64,000 nt of DNA from Setaria digitata (lineage: Eukaryota; Nematoda; Chromadorea; Rhabditida; Setariidae). The notes under the pieces were generated by a model. It was not told where the DNA came from. It worked only from the letters and a program-made list of their open reading frames with translations, and made no database searches. Below, one piece after another: positions 39,501-49,691 of this stretch; within the stretch, counting starts at the first letter, position 1, and each line of letters starts with the position of its first letter. The stretch spans positions 62,001 through 126,000 of the forward strand of contig RCAB01000106.1 of NCBI GenBank assembly GCA_003640385.1. The letters run 5' to 3'. A program made the position numbers and the translations under genes.

Positions 39501-42500
39501 AGAACAATGACTTACCTGCGCAAATGACAGCATCTGGTCGTTTATATTTATACGATTCCGTTGAATGTGCTCTTTTACATGATGACACAAGCTCCTTTTT
39601 CACCAAAGGCACAGAATGGCAACGAGATGGTTCTGCTACCTCTTCTGCAAACTTCAAACAATCGACTGAAATCTATGAAAACACCGAGTTAAAGCAGCCC
39701 AGTACAATAAATGAATTGAATAGAATGTTTTCCGAGATTGAAAATAACTCTAAAATAATTCGAATAGGAACCTTGAAAAAATAGAATATTGCAGTTTTTG
39801 CACTCTGGACAGATTACCCAGAAACTATTAAAAACTAAAGCTCAACTGTTGAGGATACATTCACTTTTCAAATTACTTAAAGACAAATTAAATACCCAAT
39901 AAGCTATTTGAAACTCATTGACTTTTTTATCCCTCTTATGTCGGAAGCATTTTTTTTTGCCACTAATTTTACATAATGCACCTCCGTAGAATCATAAAAT
40001 ATCACATTTGGCTGACTTCACCACAGGTCATCCCAGAAAAAGATGAGAAAGATGATCTCTTCCAAAAAATTTCAATAATCTTTTAATTGATTTTGTTTCC
40101 ATTACCAACTTCAAGGAGAATTTCTTTATTAAACGACGATATTCTTTTTACTGAAGTAAACTATTCTACAAGCAGTGAGGAAGTAGATGATTAATTACCC
40201 CCTTCATCTAACAAAGCTATACAAAATGAAAGTTCTTTGGGCCTTTTGTTTGCACCACTAGGTGTTATTGGTTACTTCCAGCTTTATCTAATTCAAATCA
40301 GTTAAAACTTTAAATTCGGAGCTGGAAGAATTCTCTGTATGGTTTTCACAAAATTAAGATAAATTCTCACTAATCGTTTCTAACCTTCTTCGCTCGGTAA
40401 AAAAGAGAGATCAAAGAAGTGAAAAGCTCTGGGATGACAACTGTTTGGTGTGACGCTGCAACTTAACAACGTTCTGGAGGATTCTACTAGCAATCTGAAC
40501 GTTCTCAGCCAATAATATTCTCCTTTAGTTTATATTCACAATACAAAATGTAACTAAAGCTAGAAGAACAGGATAGATAAGAAGTAAAAATAACCATGCG
40601 TTTCGTTGCACTCATCTCGGACGACCAGATCCAAGTCCACATCGCCCTCATCCAGCTGATCAGAATGATTTGGCACAACGACGATGACACCATCATTGGT
40701 AACAACTTGTGCTGAACAGTATTCGAGATTGCTGTTAGCACAGATTTTTTCAGCTGATTCAGAACTAGAGCGTTTGCCTGTTTCGCAGTTGTTGTTATCG
40801 CCGCTATCATGTTCACCTGCATTTTCTGATGGTGATGATTAGGTGCCTGGTCCTGCTTGGTCAATGCTGAACAGATTTGAAGAATCTTCATTTTCTTCAT
40901 TTGCAGGTGAGGAAGACTGCATTTTTTATTTTCTTTGGGTATGCAATGACGATTCAGAGTTTAAGGTCAAAGGAAGACTTTGTTAGGGTGGAAATGATTG
41001 AGTCAACAGTCAGATGAAGAGAAATCATAATCACAAGGATTCAAATAGTCAGCCCAGAATACCAACTTGAACTGGTAGCACGTGGTGTATGGTTGCTTCC
41101 CAACATCAGACTCAAAGGTAACTGGAAAAATATTGGCCTCAGTGGGAATGAGGCTTTTGAAGAAGTGGGAAGCAGCGTTTTTAACAAGACAAGTAGAGCT
41201 GATGACACTGCTATCAGTCTGGAGAAGGAGTAGCCGGAGTTGTTGAAGGCCTTACCATCTGTCAAATTAAGCGTAACTTCGCTGGTAAAGGAATGGAAAG
41301 CCAAAGCAGTACAAGCGCTTTCTCCCACACATGAAATTCTGACAGGGACAGAGAAAACAAAGGATGGGATGGTCAAAGGTAAGTTTCATAGATGTAGGAA
41401 TGGTAGTGGTTATCGAAGTGTAGTCAACACAATAGGGGCAACAATCCCACCGAATAGCAAAGCTGAAAGAAAAAAGCGGAAATTTTTTTTTTTGGGGAAG
41501 ATTTTAAAAGCTTAAACAAGTGTTTAAAATTTAATAAATTAAGAATTCATAGACACTACTAAAATTTAAAGATATCCTGAAGAGAGAGAAGCAAGAGAGT
41601 AAGAAGAACGTTAACGATACACATACAGTCAATTATCCCAACCACTTTTGTTACATTCCAGGACGTAGAGACTTTAGGATTCACTGAAATTTTTATTTTT
41701 CGCTTATAAAAGTCATTTTTTGTTTACCTATCCGTTCAAAAAATAGAGCATGAAAAAGTAAGAAAAACAATCTCCAATAAGCGCAAACAGCGTACTGGTG
41801 TGTATCACAAAATGTATATTATCCATTTCTAAAACCTAGCAGTATTTCTTGGAAAACAAGTTATTGCCAAAATTACAAAGCTTTCCTTTACTTTTTCAGT
41901 TCTATGCCNTATCATTTCTAAAACCTAGCAGTATTTCTTGGAGAACAAGTTATTGCCAAAATTACAAAGCTTTCCTTTACTTTTTCAGTTCTATGCCTCT
42001 CCTAAGGACCAAACCTCATTCGTTAGTCTACTCAACCCAATCATAATGATGTCAAACTATTCAAGTCTATTTTTTGAACAAGCCTCCTAAATAGTAGCCA
42101 TAGATGTTTCCATTATTTGGATAACTATCTAAATAACATATTATCACAAAGAAGTCCTCAACAGTTTCACCATTTAACTATTTATGGCTTCCATCATAAA
42201 ACTAAAGTTAACCCTTCTCTAGTGTGTAACTCTTATCAAAAGTAACCAGTAAATTATGGAAATAATATAAACTAGGCGTACCAAATCTTAGCTATTCAAG
42301 CTGAAAGTGTTACCCAATATAATTCAAATTATGTCCTACCTTTCACCGATTAGCCAGCATCGGAACAATATAGCTAAACAAAGACTGACTAAACATTAAA
42401 TTAAATATGTAGAAGTTGTCAAATAATGTAAAAGTATGAAAAAATCATGTAAATCATAAAAAACAATGCTCACCATCATTGGAAGAAATTGGTGAATCAG

Positions 42501-42528
42501 AGCGCGTCCCATCCCTTGTCTCTGCCAT
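36584..42528 (-). CDS. YTHDC1: YTH-domain protein, YTHDC1 type (nuclear m6A reader)
   Basis: Ten exons join in phase to 472 residues: 42528-42474, 40825-40595, 39665-39516, 39347-39150, 39020-38865, 38431-38239, 37852-37732, 37500-37334, 37263-37141 and 36608-36584. The N-terminal 145 residues are acidic and disordered. The YTH domain spans about 159-292: FFLARACEENIKLA, SLWTTHP with cage Trp178, ILVFLARNADHFAGFAQM, KLQWITKCPLAL with cage Trp243, DHIRNPFNKG, and CSLFPFDD. Order and spacing match YTHDC1 rather than YTHDF proteins: Trp178 and Trp243 match human W377 and W428, and Asn168 matches N367. The usual SNN before it is replaced by RAC, and the third cage position is Ile or Leu. The C-terminal 100 residues are Arg/Ser-rich (SRRHRSKSLK), as in nuclear splicing-linked readers. 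Expected role: binding N6-methyladenosine in nuclear RNA. The exon 7 donor (GTGCGT), exon 2 acceptor (CATCAG) and the 25-nt last exon are the weakest borders. Confidence 0.88.
41018..41515 (+). pseudogene. Open frame with one internal stop, antisense in YTH intron 1
   Basis: One plus frame runs from after a TGA at 41015 to a TAA at 41513, interrupted only by TAG at 41231-41233. It reads YQLELVARGVWLLPNIRLKG before the stop and LPSVKLSVTSLVKEWKAKAV after it. Length and composition suggest a decayed or intron-containing gene rather than chance, but no family is recognised and no ATG of note starts it. Confidence 0.25.
41824..41997. repeat. Near-identical 85-bp duplicate around a single N
   Basis: Copy 1 is 41824-41908 and copy 2 is 41913-41997, with N at 41909. 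They differ by one base (GGAAAAC versus GGAGAAC). It lies in intron 1 of the YTH gene, so the model is not affected. Confidence 0.88.
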
Positions 42529-43458
42529 CACAATTACTTCCCTTTTCTTTGTCTTCTTCTCTAAAATTTAAACTTAATTTAGAAAACCTAAAACTAAATA
42601 TAGTGAGTGCACAGTTAGAAAACGTCACGAACATCGCTGACTAAGGCTTGATAAAGACTGGAATAACCTTAGATGATAGATTAGGGGTCAAGATGCACAG
42701 AGATAAAAAGCAACTGTTACACATTAATGAGAGTACGAGAAACGTAGAGCCTACATATGAATTGGAGAGTAGTTTAGAAGTAAAATCCACAATCAGAGGC
42801 ATTAATAACACTACGAAAAGAAATCTGCTTACTTGCTCTCTAAATGTACTTTCCTTCATTCCTAATATATCAGCTTTCAGTGCAATTCATCCAACACGTG
42901 AAGTATATAATCTAGTCCAATTCCACCGTACCATTAAACTTTAATAAGTTCTCTACAGAAAAGATCTGAGAACTTGGATAAATTAATTATTTGCACAGTT
43001 ACAAATAAAAACACTTGGAACACGCAATTTTGTTGAGCAATAAAAGATACCGCGACTCTCAGTGATACTAATGAAGAAATTCCCCAATGAGAAAGAGATA
43101 TCAGTGAAACTGATGGGAATTATTCGACGCCAATAAAAGACAATAAAAGAGAAGTGTGCCGGAACTTCCGCAATCAAGTAGATCTACCCCCACCTCCAAT
43201 ATACGGTTGCAAGGACAGTAGAACAGGAAGTGGTTAGAAGTTGATTCGCGAAAATTGATAAACAATATTTTTTACACTGTGAACTTTTATGAGAGAACGA
43301 GGAATTGAGAGAATGCTCAGCAAAGCAGATTTATTCGTCTGTATACTATTTTCTCGTCACTCTAAATCTGCAATCTTCTCTTAAACAGTTTTGTTTCGTT
43401 GATCCAAATCTTTGTTTCGCATTTCAGTTAGGCTTCTATTTGATTTGGTGCTTCGCTC

Positions 43459-43515
43459 CTGCGAATTAATTACCCTTCACGCAAGTTAATTACCCTTCCT
43501 GCAAGTTAATTACCT
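43459..43515. repeat. Three imperfect units of a ~20-bp tandem repeat
   Basis: The core TTAATTACCCTTC occurs twice and TTAATTACCTG once, each preceded by GCAAG or GCGAA. Confidence 0.8.
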
Positions 43516-45628
43516 GATAAATCAAATACCATTGTTAATAGTATGTATTCCGTTGTAATATAACTGTTGCATGCTTGATGGATTTTGTTTTACTCATTTG
43601 TAGCACTCTCACCCTTCCCACTCTACATTAATTAAGTAGCATTTTTCATTTGCTTCTAAGTATACAGAAATGATGAGAAAATAGTGCATAATTAAGGAAG
43701 AAAACTGGAGATTGAGAATGCCAGGGGGTAATATGTTACGTGACCTTAATTTCAACATCTTTCGCTTTTGTAGCATTTTTTTTTTTTTTTCACATTTAAT
43801 GTATATTCATTTCTTACATTAATTTATGAAAATCAGCTGCAACAGTAGCAATAATGTAAATTTATTATTTACTCTTCACATTCGTTTCTATTATCTTCTT
43901 TTACTGCTAACAATACCTTCTTTTTTTTTAATAATTTCTTCGTCGTTTTTGATTATTTCATTTTACTTTAACATGCTGTGTAGTGCATTATTTAAAGTTG
44001 GGTGACAATAATTTGATGACTGGAAATTTAAGTGCGACTTGTGCAAGATGATGAAAAATGATTGGAGAAAAATAAGGGTTGTATGGGATAGAAAAATGAA
44101 AAGATGGGAAGAAGTGAGAGGATGGAAGAATTAGGAAATAGATCTTGGTCAGTCATCTCGCCAACGACCTGAAATAGATACCTTCCGAAACAATTACAGG
44201 TATTCAATAAAGATGACACCAAATTTCTATAGTAATATTAAACCTATTGACAGGTTTATGGTGTGCAAATTTGGCTCACAAACAGGAATATTCAGCAATA
44301 AACAGGTTACCAGTCTTTTCTCTTCCATAATTATCAAACGATGGGAAAAAAAGATGAATGAATTATGTCCCAATTTCTGCTCCGTCCATTTCTTCCTTGA
44401 TTACTTTATTCTTATAACTTCATTGTTCATTTGTTAAATAATTTCACACCTTTGTTAGTTTATTATCCTATAACCTGAAATTCCCAAGTCTTAGATTAAG
44501 GTGAACAGTGAATAGTGCATACGCTAACCATTTTGCTGATAAAAAGTTCGAAGATTACCAATTCAATAACGAAAGTCATGTTTTCGACTGTTACAATCAG
44601 TGTTTTCCATAATTGATAATACTGAAAAATTTTTCGCTAATTAATTAAGGGTTTTATGCATGCGTTGATGAGACTAATTAATAATCCCATACTAACAATA
44701 ATGAATCAGTCGATAACAAAACCGTAATAGAGAAAAACAGTAAACAATGGTATGGAGACATTAAATAAGCTGCTAAAGTGATAAAATTTATTTGATATGC
44801 ACTTTCATTAACGTGATGTTGATGTCATCAATGGAAGGAATTGAAAGGAAAAGACTTCATTAATAAGTTAGGCAGTAAATGAAATTATTTTTAGTTATTG
44901 ATATGCGGCGAACAACTTGTATCATATTTCAAGATTGGTAAACAAGTATTTTAATATTTCAATTTGGACAGCCATATGATACATATTGGAAAATTAAAAT
45001 TTATTCCTTACTGCTAAATTCATTTGTACTGTCATTTTAAAAAAAAAAAAATACTCTCAAAGATGGGTAAGATTTACTGAAAGTTGTTTTCTTTACTATT
45101 TTGCAATCGATAATCTTGTAATTCTCACTTTCTTGATAATTTCTTTGTTTCTCCCTCTACTTATCGATAGCACCTGTTAATTGCACGGCTGCTTAGATGG
45201 AACGTCCAACAATTTTCATCCCCACGAATCCATGCAGTGTCCCTTTTTTTGTGGTGTCGCTGTTTTCAGCATCTTGTAAACGAAAATTCTACTTAGAATG
45301 TAATGTTTCGACGGTATTCTTCCAATAATACGGTAGTTTTACATAGGACAAATGAAGTTAACAAAACTTCAGAAGAAATTATTTCAAAAAAAAGCTATAA
45401 AAGCTATAAGATAATGGTTTTTGTTAAGATCAGAAAGAATAACATGTAGAAATAACCTAAGATAGGCTCACTGGAGTACTTTAGGATTTTCATATTTTGT
45501 TCCATGATTTTTTTTTTTTTGTTCATCAACCCGAGTTACTCTCGTCTGAAGTCATCAATTAATGCGCTTGCTGTGTTTGTTTGCAAAATTTAAGGAGTTT
45601 TCTTAATTTAACTGGAGCGTGAAGATAG

Positions 45629-45665
45629 TTCATATATATTGTGCGTTTAACACAATATATATGAA
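45629..45665. repeat. Perfect 15-bp inverted repeat
   Basis: TTCATATATATTGTG and its exact reverse complement flank the 7-base loop CGTTTAA. Outside it, AATTTAAGGAGTTTT and ACTCTCCTTAAATT also pair loosely, so the whole could be a small non-autonomous transposon remnant. Confidence 0.85.
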
Positions 45666-46744
45666 ACTCTCCTTAAATTAAAAAATAAATTAAGAAAGAG
45701 AAATTCCTATATTTCAGAAATGAAGAAAAACATTGCAGTTGGTATGATGCGGTATTTATTCCATTTTAAATGTCATTATTTTTGCATTCTTCCTGGTGTT
45801 ATTTTGGTTTTTATCCTTTACCAGTGGTTTTTTACACTGTTGTTGGAGAAGAGTACAATAAAAGGACCAGTAAGTGAATGAAATTCAGCTTTTTGTTGGA
45901 GATTTTGATAATTTGGCCGTCACGGCTTTTTACTTTCTCACACTTTTCTGCTGAATATGTTTTGATTACCACAAATAGAATTGAGCCTCACTGTAGTTCT
46001 TTCAACGGCAGCATTTCACATGTAATAGAGCCTTAACACGCAAATTATATCATTTATCATGAAAAATTTCAAACGACTACGTAACCGACGAATATATATC
46101 ATCTTTGCCATTTTTGTTGTTTTCTAAACTAAAAAAAAAAAAAAGAAAAACAGTTCCGAAGTAGAGGAATATGGTGAACAGTGACTAAGACATTCAAATA
46201 TGACAAGCTATGAATAAATGAGGGATGAAATGAAAGATATGTGATTTACAAGATACAATTCTCAGAATTGTTGAGTTCTTTTTGGAATAATGTGGGTAGG
46301 TGTGGTATTTTACTGATAAAGAATTAAAGAAATTAGTTTATTTGAAAGGGGATTCGGCTTTCGCTTTGTGATAAATCAGATATTGAGAATCTATTCATTA
46401 GTGAATCGGATTGAATGGTTTTACTAGTAACTGTTCTGTATCAGATAATCTCCTATGATATCTACGTAAGTCACAAGATAAAAATAGAGGGATTAAACAA
46501 AGTGCTAGGCATGGATAACATATTTGTGAAAATTTTGACTGGTTTGATGGTTAATGTCCTGCAGGTTTTGATCGTGAAAACCATCCAGCTTTAACTTTTT
46601 TATTTGAATGGTTTTTTTTTTGCTTACTTATCAGTAGATTATATTATATGAAAGTTTACTGCTTGTCATTCCGGAGTCTATTAATTAACAAGTAGTGATA
46701 TTATTCGGTGACTTATTAGTTATGTAGATTTTTTTTTTGAGTCG

Positions 46745-47080
46745 TCAGATCTCACTTGTTCTGTTGCCGCTGTATCGGTATGTAAGTGATTGATATCTAT
46801 TTTTATCATTGTGCCAGCGTGAACTTTTGATGTATTTCCCATTATCGGTCGCTATTTTCTTACGCTTTTTAGCTTGTGATATGTAGTCAAATGGATGAGT
46901 GGTCTGCATGAAGTTACAATTAATTTTCAATAATTTCGTCCCAAAAACACACGGTGTTTTTTGTAAATTGCTTAGCTGCCTTGACAATGCCTTCCTAAAC
47001 TTTTGTAATCCTTGCTCTAGACTTAATCCTTTATTTCTCCCATTGAGAAACAGAACAAAATGAGAAAAGCGGGAGGATAT
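46745..47080 (-). pseudogene. ORF resembling part of DNA primase large subunit (PRIM2)
   Basis: This minus-strand frame is open for 111 codons between stops and has no obvious ATG near its start. Residues about 8-32 read FVLFLNGRNKGLSLEQGLQK. This resembles the C-terminal iron-sulfur region of the eukaryotic primase large subunit, where a FLKG-type turn is followed by GL-(T/S)-LE-x-AL and an amphipathic helix. Downstream the sequence is basic (ISQAKKRKKIATDNGKY) and does not look like primase. The region lacks the flanking Cys ligands and neighbouring exons, so a decayed fragment or a chance likeness is more likely than a working gene. Confidence 0.3.
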
Positions 47081-48636
47081 TTAAGATATTTGATGCGAAG
47101 AAAGAAGTATAATTGGTTTTAAAGAAAAAAATTATTTAATTAGCATATAGCGGTATCTTTACCGCTATTTTTTTTAATGGTTTTTCTACCGACTGATATT
47201 TCTAAACAGCTAACTTTACTGTCACAGTCTTTCTTTTTTTTTGACGGCTGATGCCACTGAAATAATTATTTGCTTCAGTTTGTCTACGAGTTAAATTTTC
47301 ATTGTCCTTGAATAGTTAGAATTTTTCAGTCAGCCTAGGTAGCAGGCAAAAGATTCCGAAAATTTCGTATCAGGTCAAGCAAATTTACGATTGTAGATTT
47401 TTTGAACCAAATTTACTGTTTATGAGGGTTTTTGGAAAATATTACTCAAAAATAATCAAACAAGTTGTGTTTTCAATCAATTTTTTAATATTTAACAAAA
47501 ATTGTCATTTATTGAGGAAATGAGATCAGAAATCCGGTGTACCACGGTCCCTGAATTATTTTTTGCCCTAAAAGCGAACTTTTTGTTCGTTAGCTTAGAA
47601 GTTGAATCTTATAGCTCTAAGTTTAATAAATTTCACCTCAGCTGCCTCCTTTTCACTCTGCTGCAAAACCGGAGTTAGTTGATTATGTCCCATCATTTTA
47701 ACATTTTTAAATTTGGGATAGAAGTTTACTAATCTGGCTAACATGTTATTCTGCTGATGAATTACATTACCATTTTTTAGCTCTTTTTTTTTTTTTATTT
47801 CAGAGAACAGATTTTAAACATTCACTTCACAAATAGCAGTTTTATAATACAATCAAATTGTATAAAAGTGAAACCGTTTCAAATTTTGCGTTATTTCCAC
47901 TTCTTCACATTATTTTACTTGAAACCATCTGGAAATGCATTTCACAAGGACATCGAGAATTATTTCTCGTATGTCTTTTATCATTGAAATTCGACAAATT
48001 ATATTGAATTCATTTAAAATTTTGAGAAATATAAGACCCTTTATTTGTATAGAGAGGAAGAAGTTGGAGCAGAAGCTAATTGTAGCAACTTCTTCGAAGC
48101 GCTGAAATCTAAACTGTGGAAAGAGGGTGAGATATTCGGAATGAAGTCTCGGAAGCAAAGAGAAAGTTTTAAAACCTGTTCAGGTAGAGTCGTTCGAAGT
48201 GTTCAGAGAACTCTAGGTAGTATTTTCACTTTTTTTTTGTAGAAGAAATGAAGGCGATCACTGCTACAGTTTAGGTCTCCCTTTATGATATTGTAATTTC
48301 CTGAAGTTGAATTGGCATTTATCAATTGTGAAATGGTTTTTTTTTTCTAAATTTTCCTCTTTCTCACTACAATGATAAATCATATCCATCAGTCGTTAAG
48401 TTTAAATCACTTATTACTTACAGCAAATATTTTAAATTTGTAATTTGAAATGCATGCCTAGTTTAGTTCAGTTGTGTTATTATTATGATAATTCTGCTTA
48501 GAATAAATCAAACTATTGGTATGTATTTGTCATTAAAGTATCAAGAAGATTTAATGAGGAAATGAATATTCATTAATCATTTTCAATCAGTTTCCAGTCT
48601 TTTCTTTCTTATAAAAAAAAAGTTGTTCACTTCCAG
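47081..48636. other. Region upstream of the GILT exons
   Basis: It should contain the missing 5' exon of the GILT-like gene. A plus frame at 48045-48242 (ends in phase 1 at GTAGTA) is open and Glu/Lys-rich but its phase does not fit the first GILT exon. A short hydrophobic stretch at 48478-48519 before a GTATGT donor could be part of a signal peptide, but its phase also does not fit. Confidence 0.35.
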
Positions 48637-49691
48637 TTGCTAAATACACAAACAAGACTGAATGTCGTTGCAAATACAGTGGACTTATCAGTTTATATCG
48701 AAGCACAGTGTCCGGATACCTCACGATTTATTCACCGACAGCTTCTACCAACATGGCAGGAACTATCCGTAACAAGTAGAATTAAGATAAAAATTGTACC
48801 TTTCGGTAAAGCGAAATGTAACCCTGCTAGCAGCGATTACAGGTAATTTCAAGTTTGTTGGAAAATAATGCTAACGATGTCAAGATATGTTTACCTTGTA
48901 CTTCGATGCTGCAAAAAGTTTTTTTTTCTTATTAAAATGGATGGATACATTTACTATGCAGAATAAATAGGAAGGTGTACAAATAAAGAAGTTGATCGAC
49001 CTTTACTAAATAGTGATTTCGCTGTGTAAAGCTTCATTGCTTATCATATTCCCTTTTTTTTTTTTCTATTTTTAGTTGTGAATGTCAACATGGACCAACA
49101 GAGTGTGAATTGAATCAACTTATGAACTGCGTCATTGAAATGATTAGAGATCCGAATCAGTATGTTCCGGTAATATCTTGCATTCAGGGAAGGCGCGATA
49201 TTCGTTCAGCTGGATTAAAATGCTTAACCAAACTTCAGATATCCACTAAAAGGTTAATTTTAAGTGTAAAGACAATAAACTCATTCTTATGTCTCTATCT
49301 TTTTGTCTTGTCACATAAATAAATAAAGAAAGAAAAACCATTCCTCAAAAACGTGATATTATTAACAGCCAGAGAAAGCTCATTAGTTACTCTTTCTCTG
49401 TTGCTAAGACAATCCTCTACTTTTTTGTCGGCCTGGGCAGTTATGATCCTAAAATACTGATAAATATACTCACCTGCATATTTCAGTATTCTGCGATGTG
49501 CTCAAGGACAAGATGGGCGAAGACTATTAGCAGAAGCAGGTGCTGAAACAGAACGTTTGCAACCACCGTTGAGTTTTGTTCCATGGATTATGATCAATGG
49601 AAAGCGCTCGAGTGATGCTTTTTACGACCTGAAAAAAAATCTCTGTGATGTGCTGGATCCTTTACCGGAGCAGTGCAATAATCAGCAGTAA
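48637..49691 (+). CDS. GILT-like lysosomal thiol reductase, 5' end missing
   Basis: Three exons, 48637-48842, 49076-49252 and 49487-49691 (TAA), join in phase to 195 residues. They hold the GILT hallmark CQHGPTECELNQLMNC (C-Q-H-G-x2-E-C-x2-N-x4-C) in the second exon and the thioredoxin-like strand SVYIEAQCPDTSRFI in the first. FVPWIMINGKRS near the end matches the VPWI-(V/x)-NG core of the family. GILT proteins reduce disulfides in the endosome and lysosome. The active-site position reads CPDT, so the second cysteine of the usual C-x-x-C is absent. A signal peptide is expected but its exon was not found; the first acceptor (ACTTCCAG) enters in phase 0. No neighbouring gene suggests an operon. 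Confidence 0.88.

Larger units (their letters stand above)
42529..46744. other. Upstream of the YTH gene, no supportable gene
   Basis: A plus frame at 42648-42944 (97 codons; HRDKKQLLHINESTRNVEPT) has natural-looking composition but no splice or homology support. Also present are a three-unit tandem repeat near 43.5 kb, poly-T runs and a perfect hairpin near 45.65 kb. Confidence 0.4.

Noticed and set aside
42648..42944. 98-codon plus-strand frame upstream of the YTH gene
   Set aside because: Composition is natural, but there is no homology, start context or exon partner; noted only as a possibility.
48045..48242. First exon of the GILT-like gene
   Set aside because: It ends in phase 1, while the first recognised GILT exon must be entered in phase 0.
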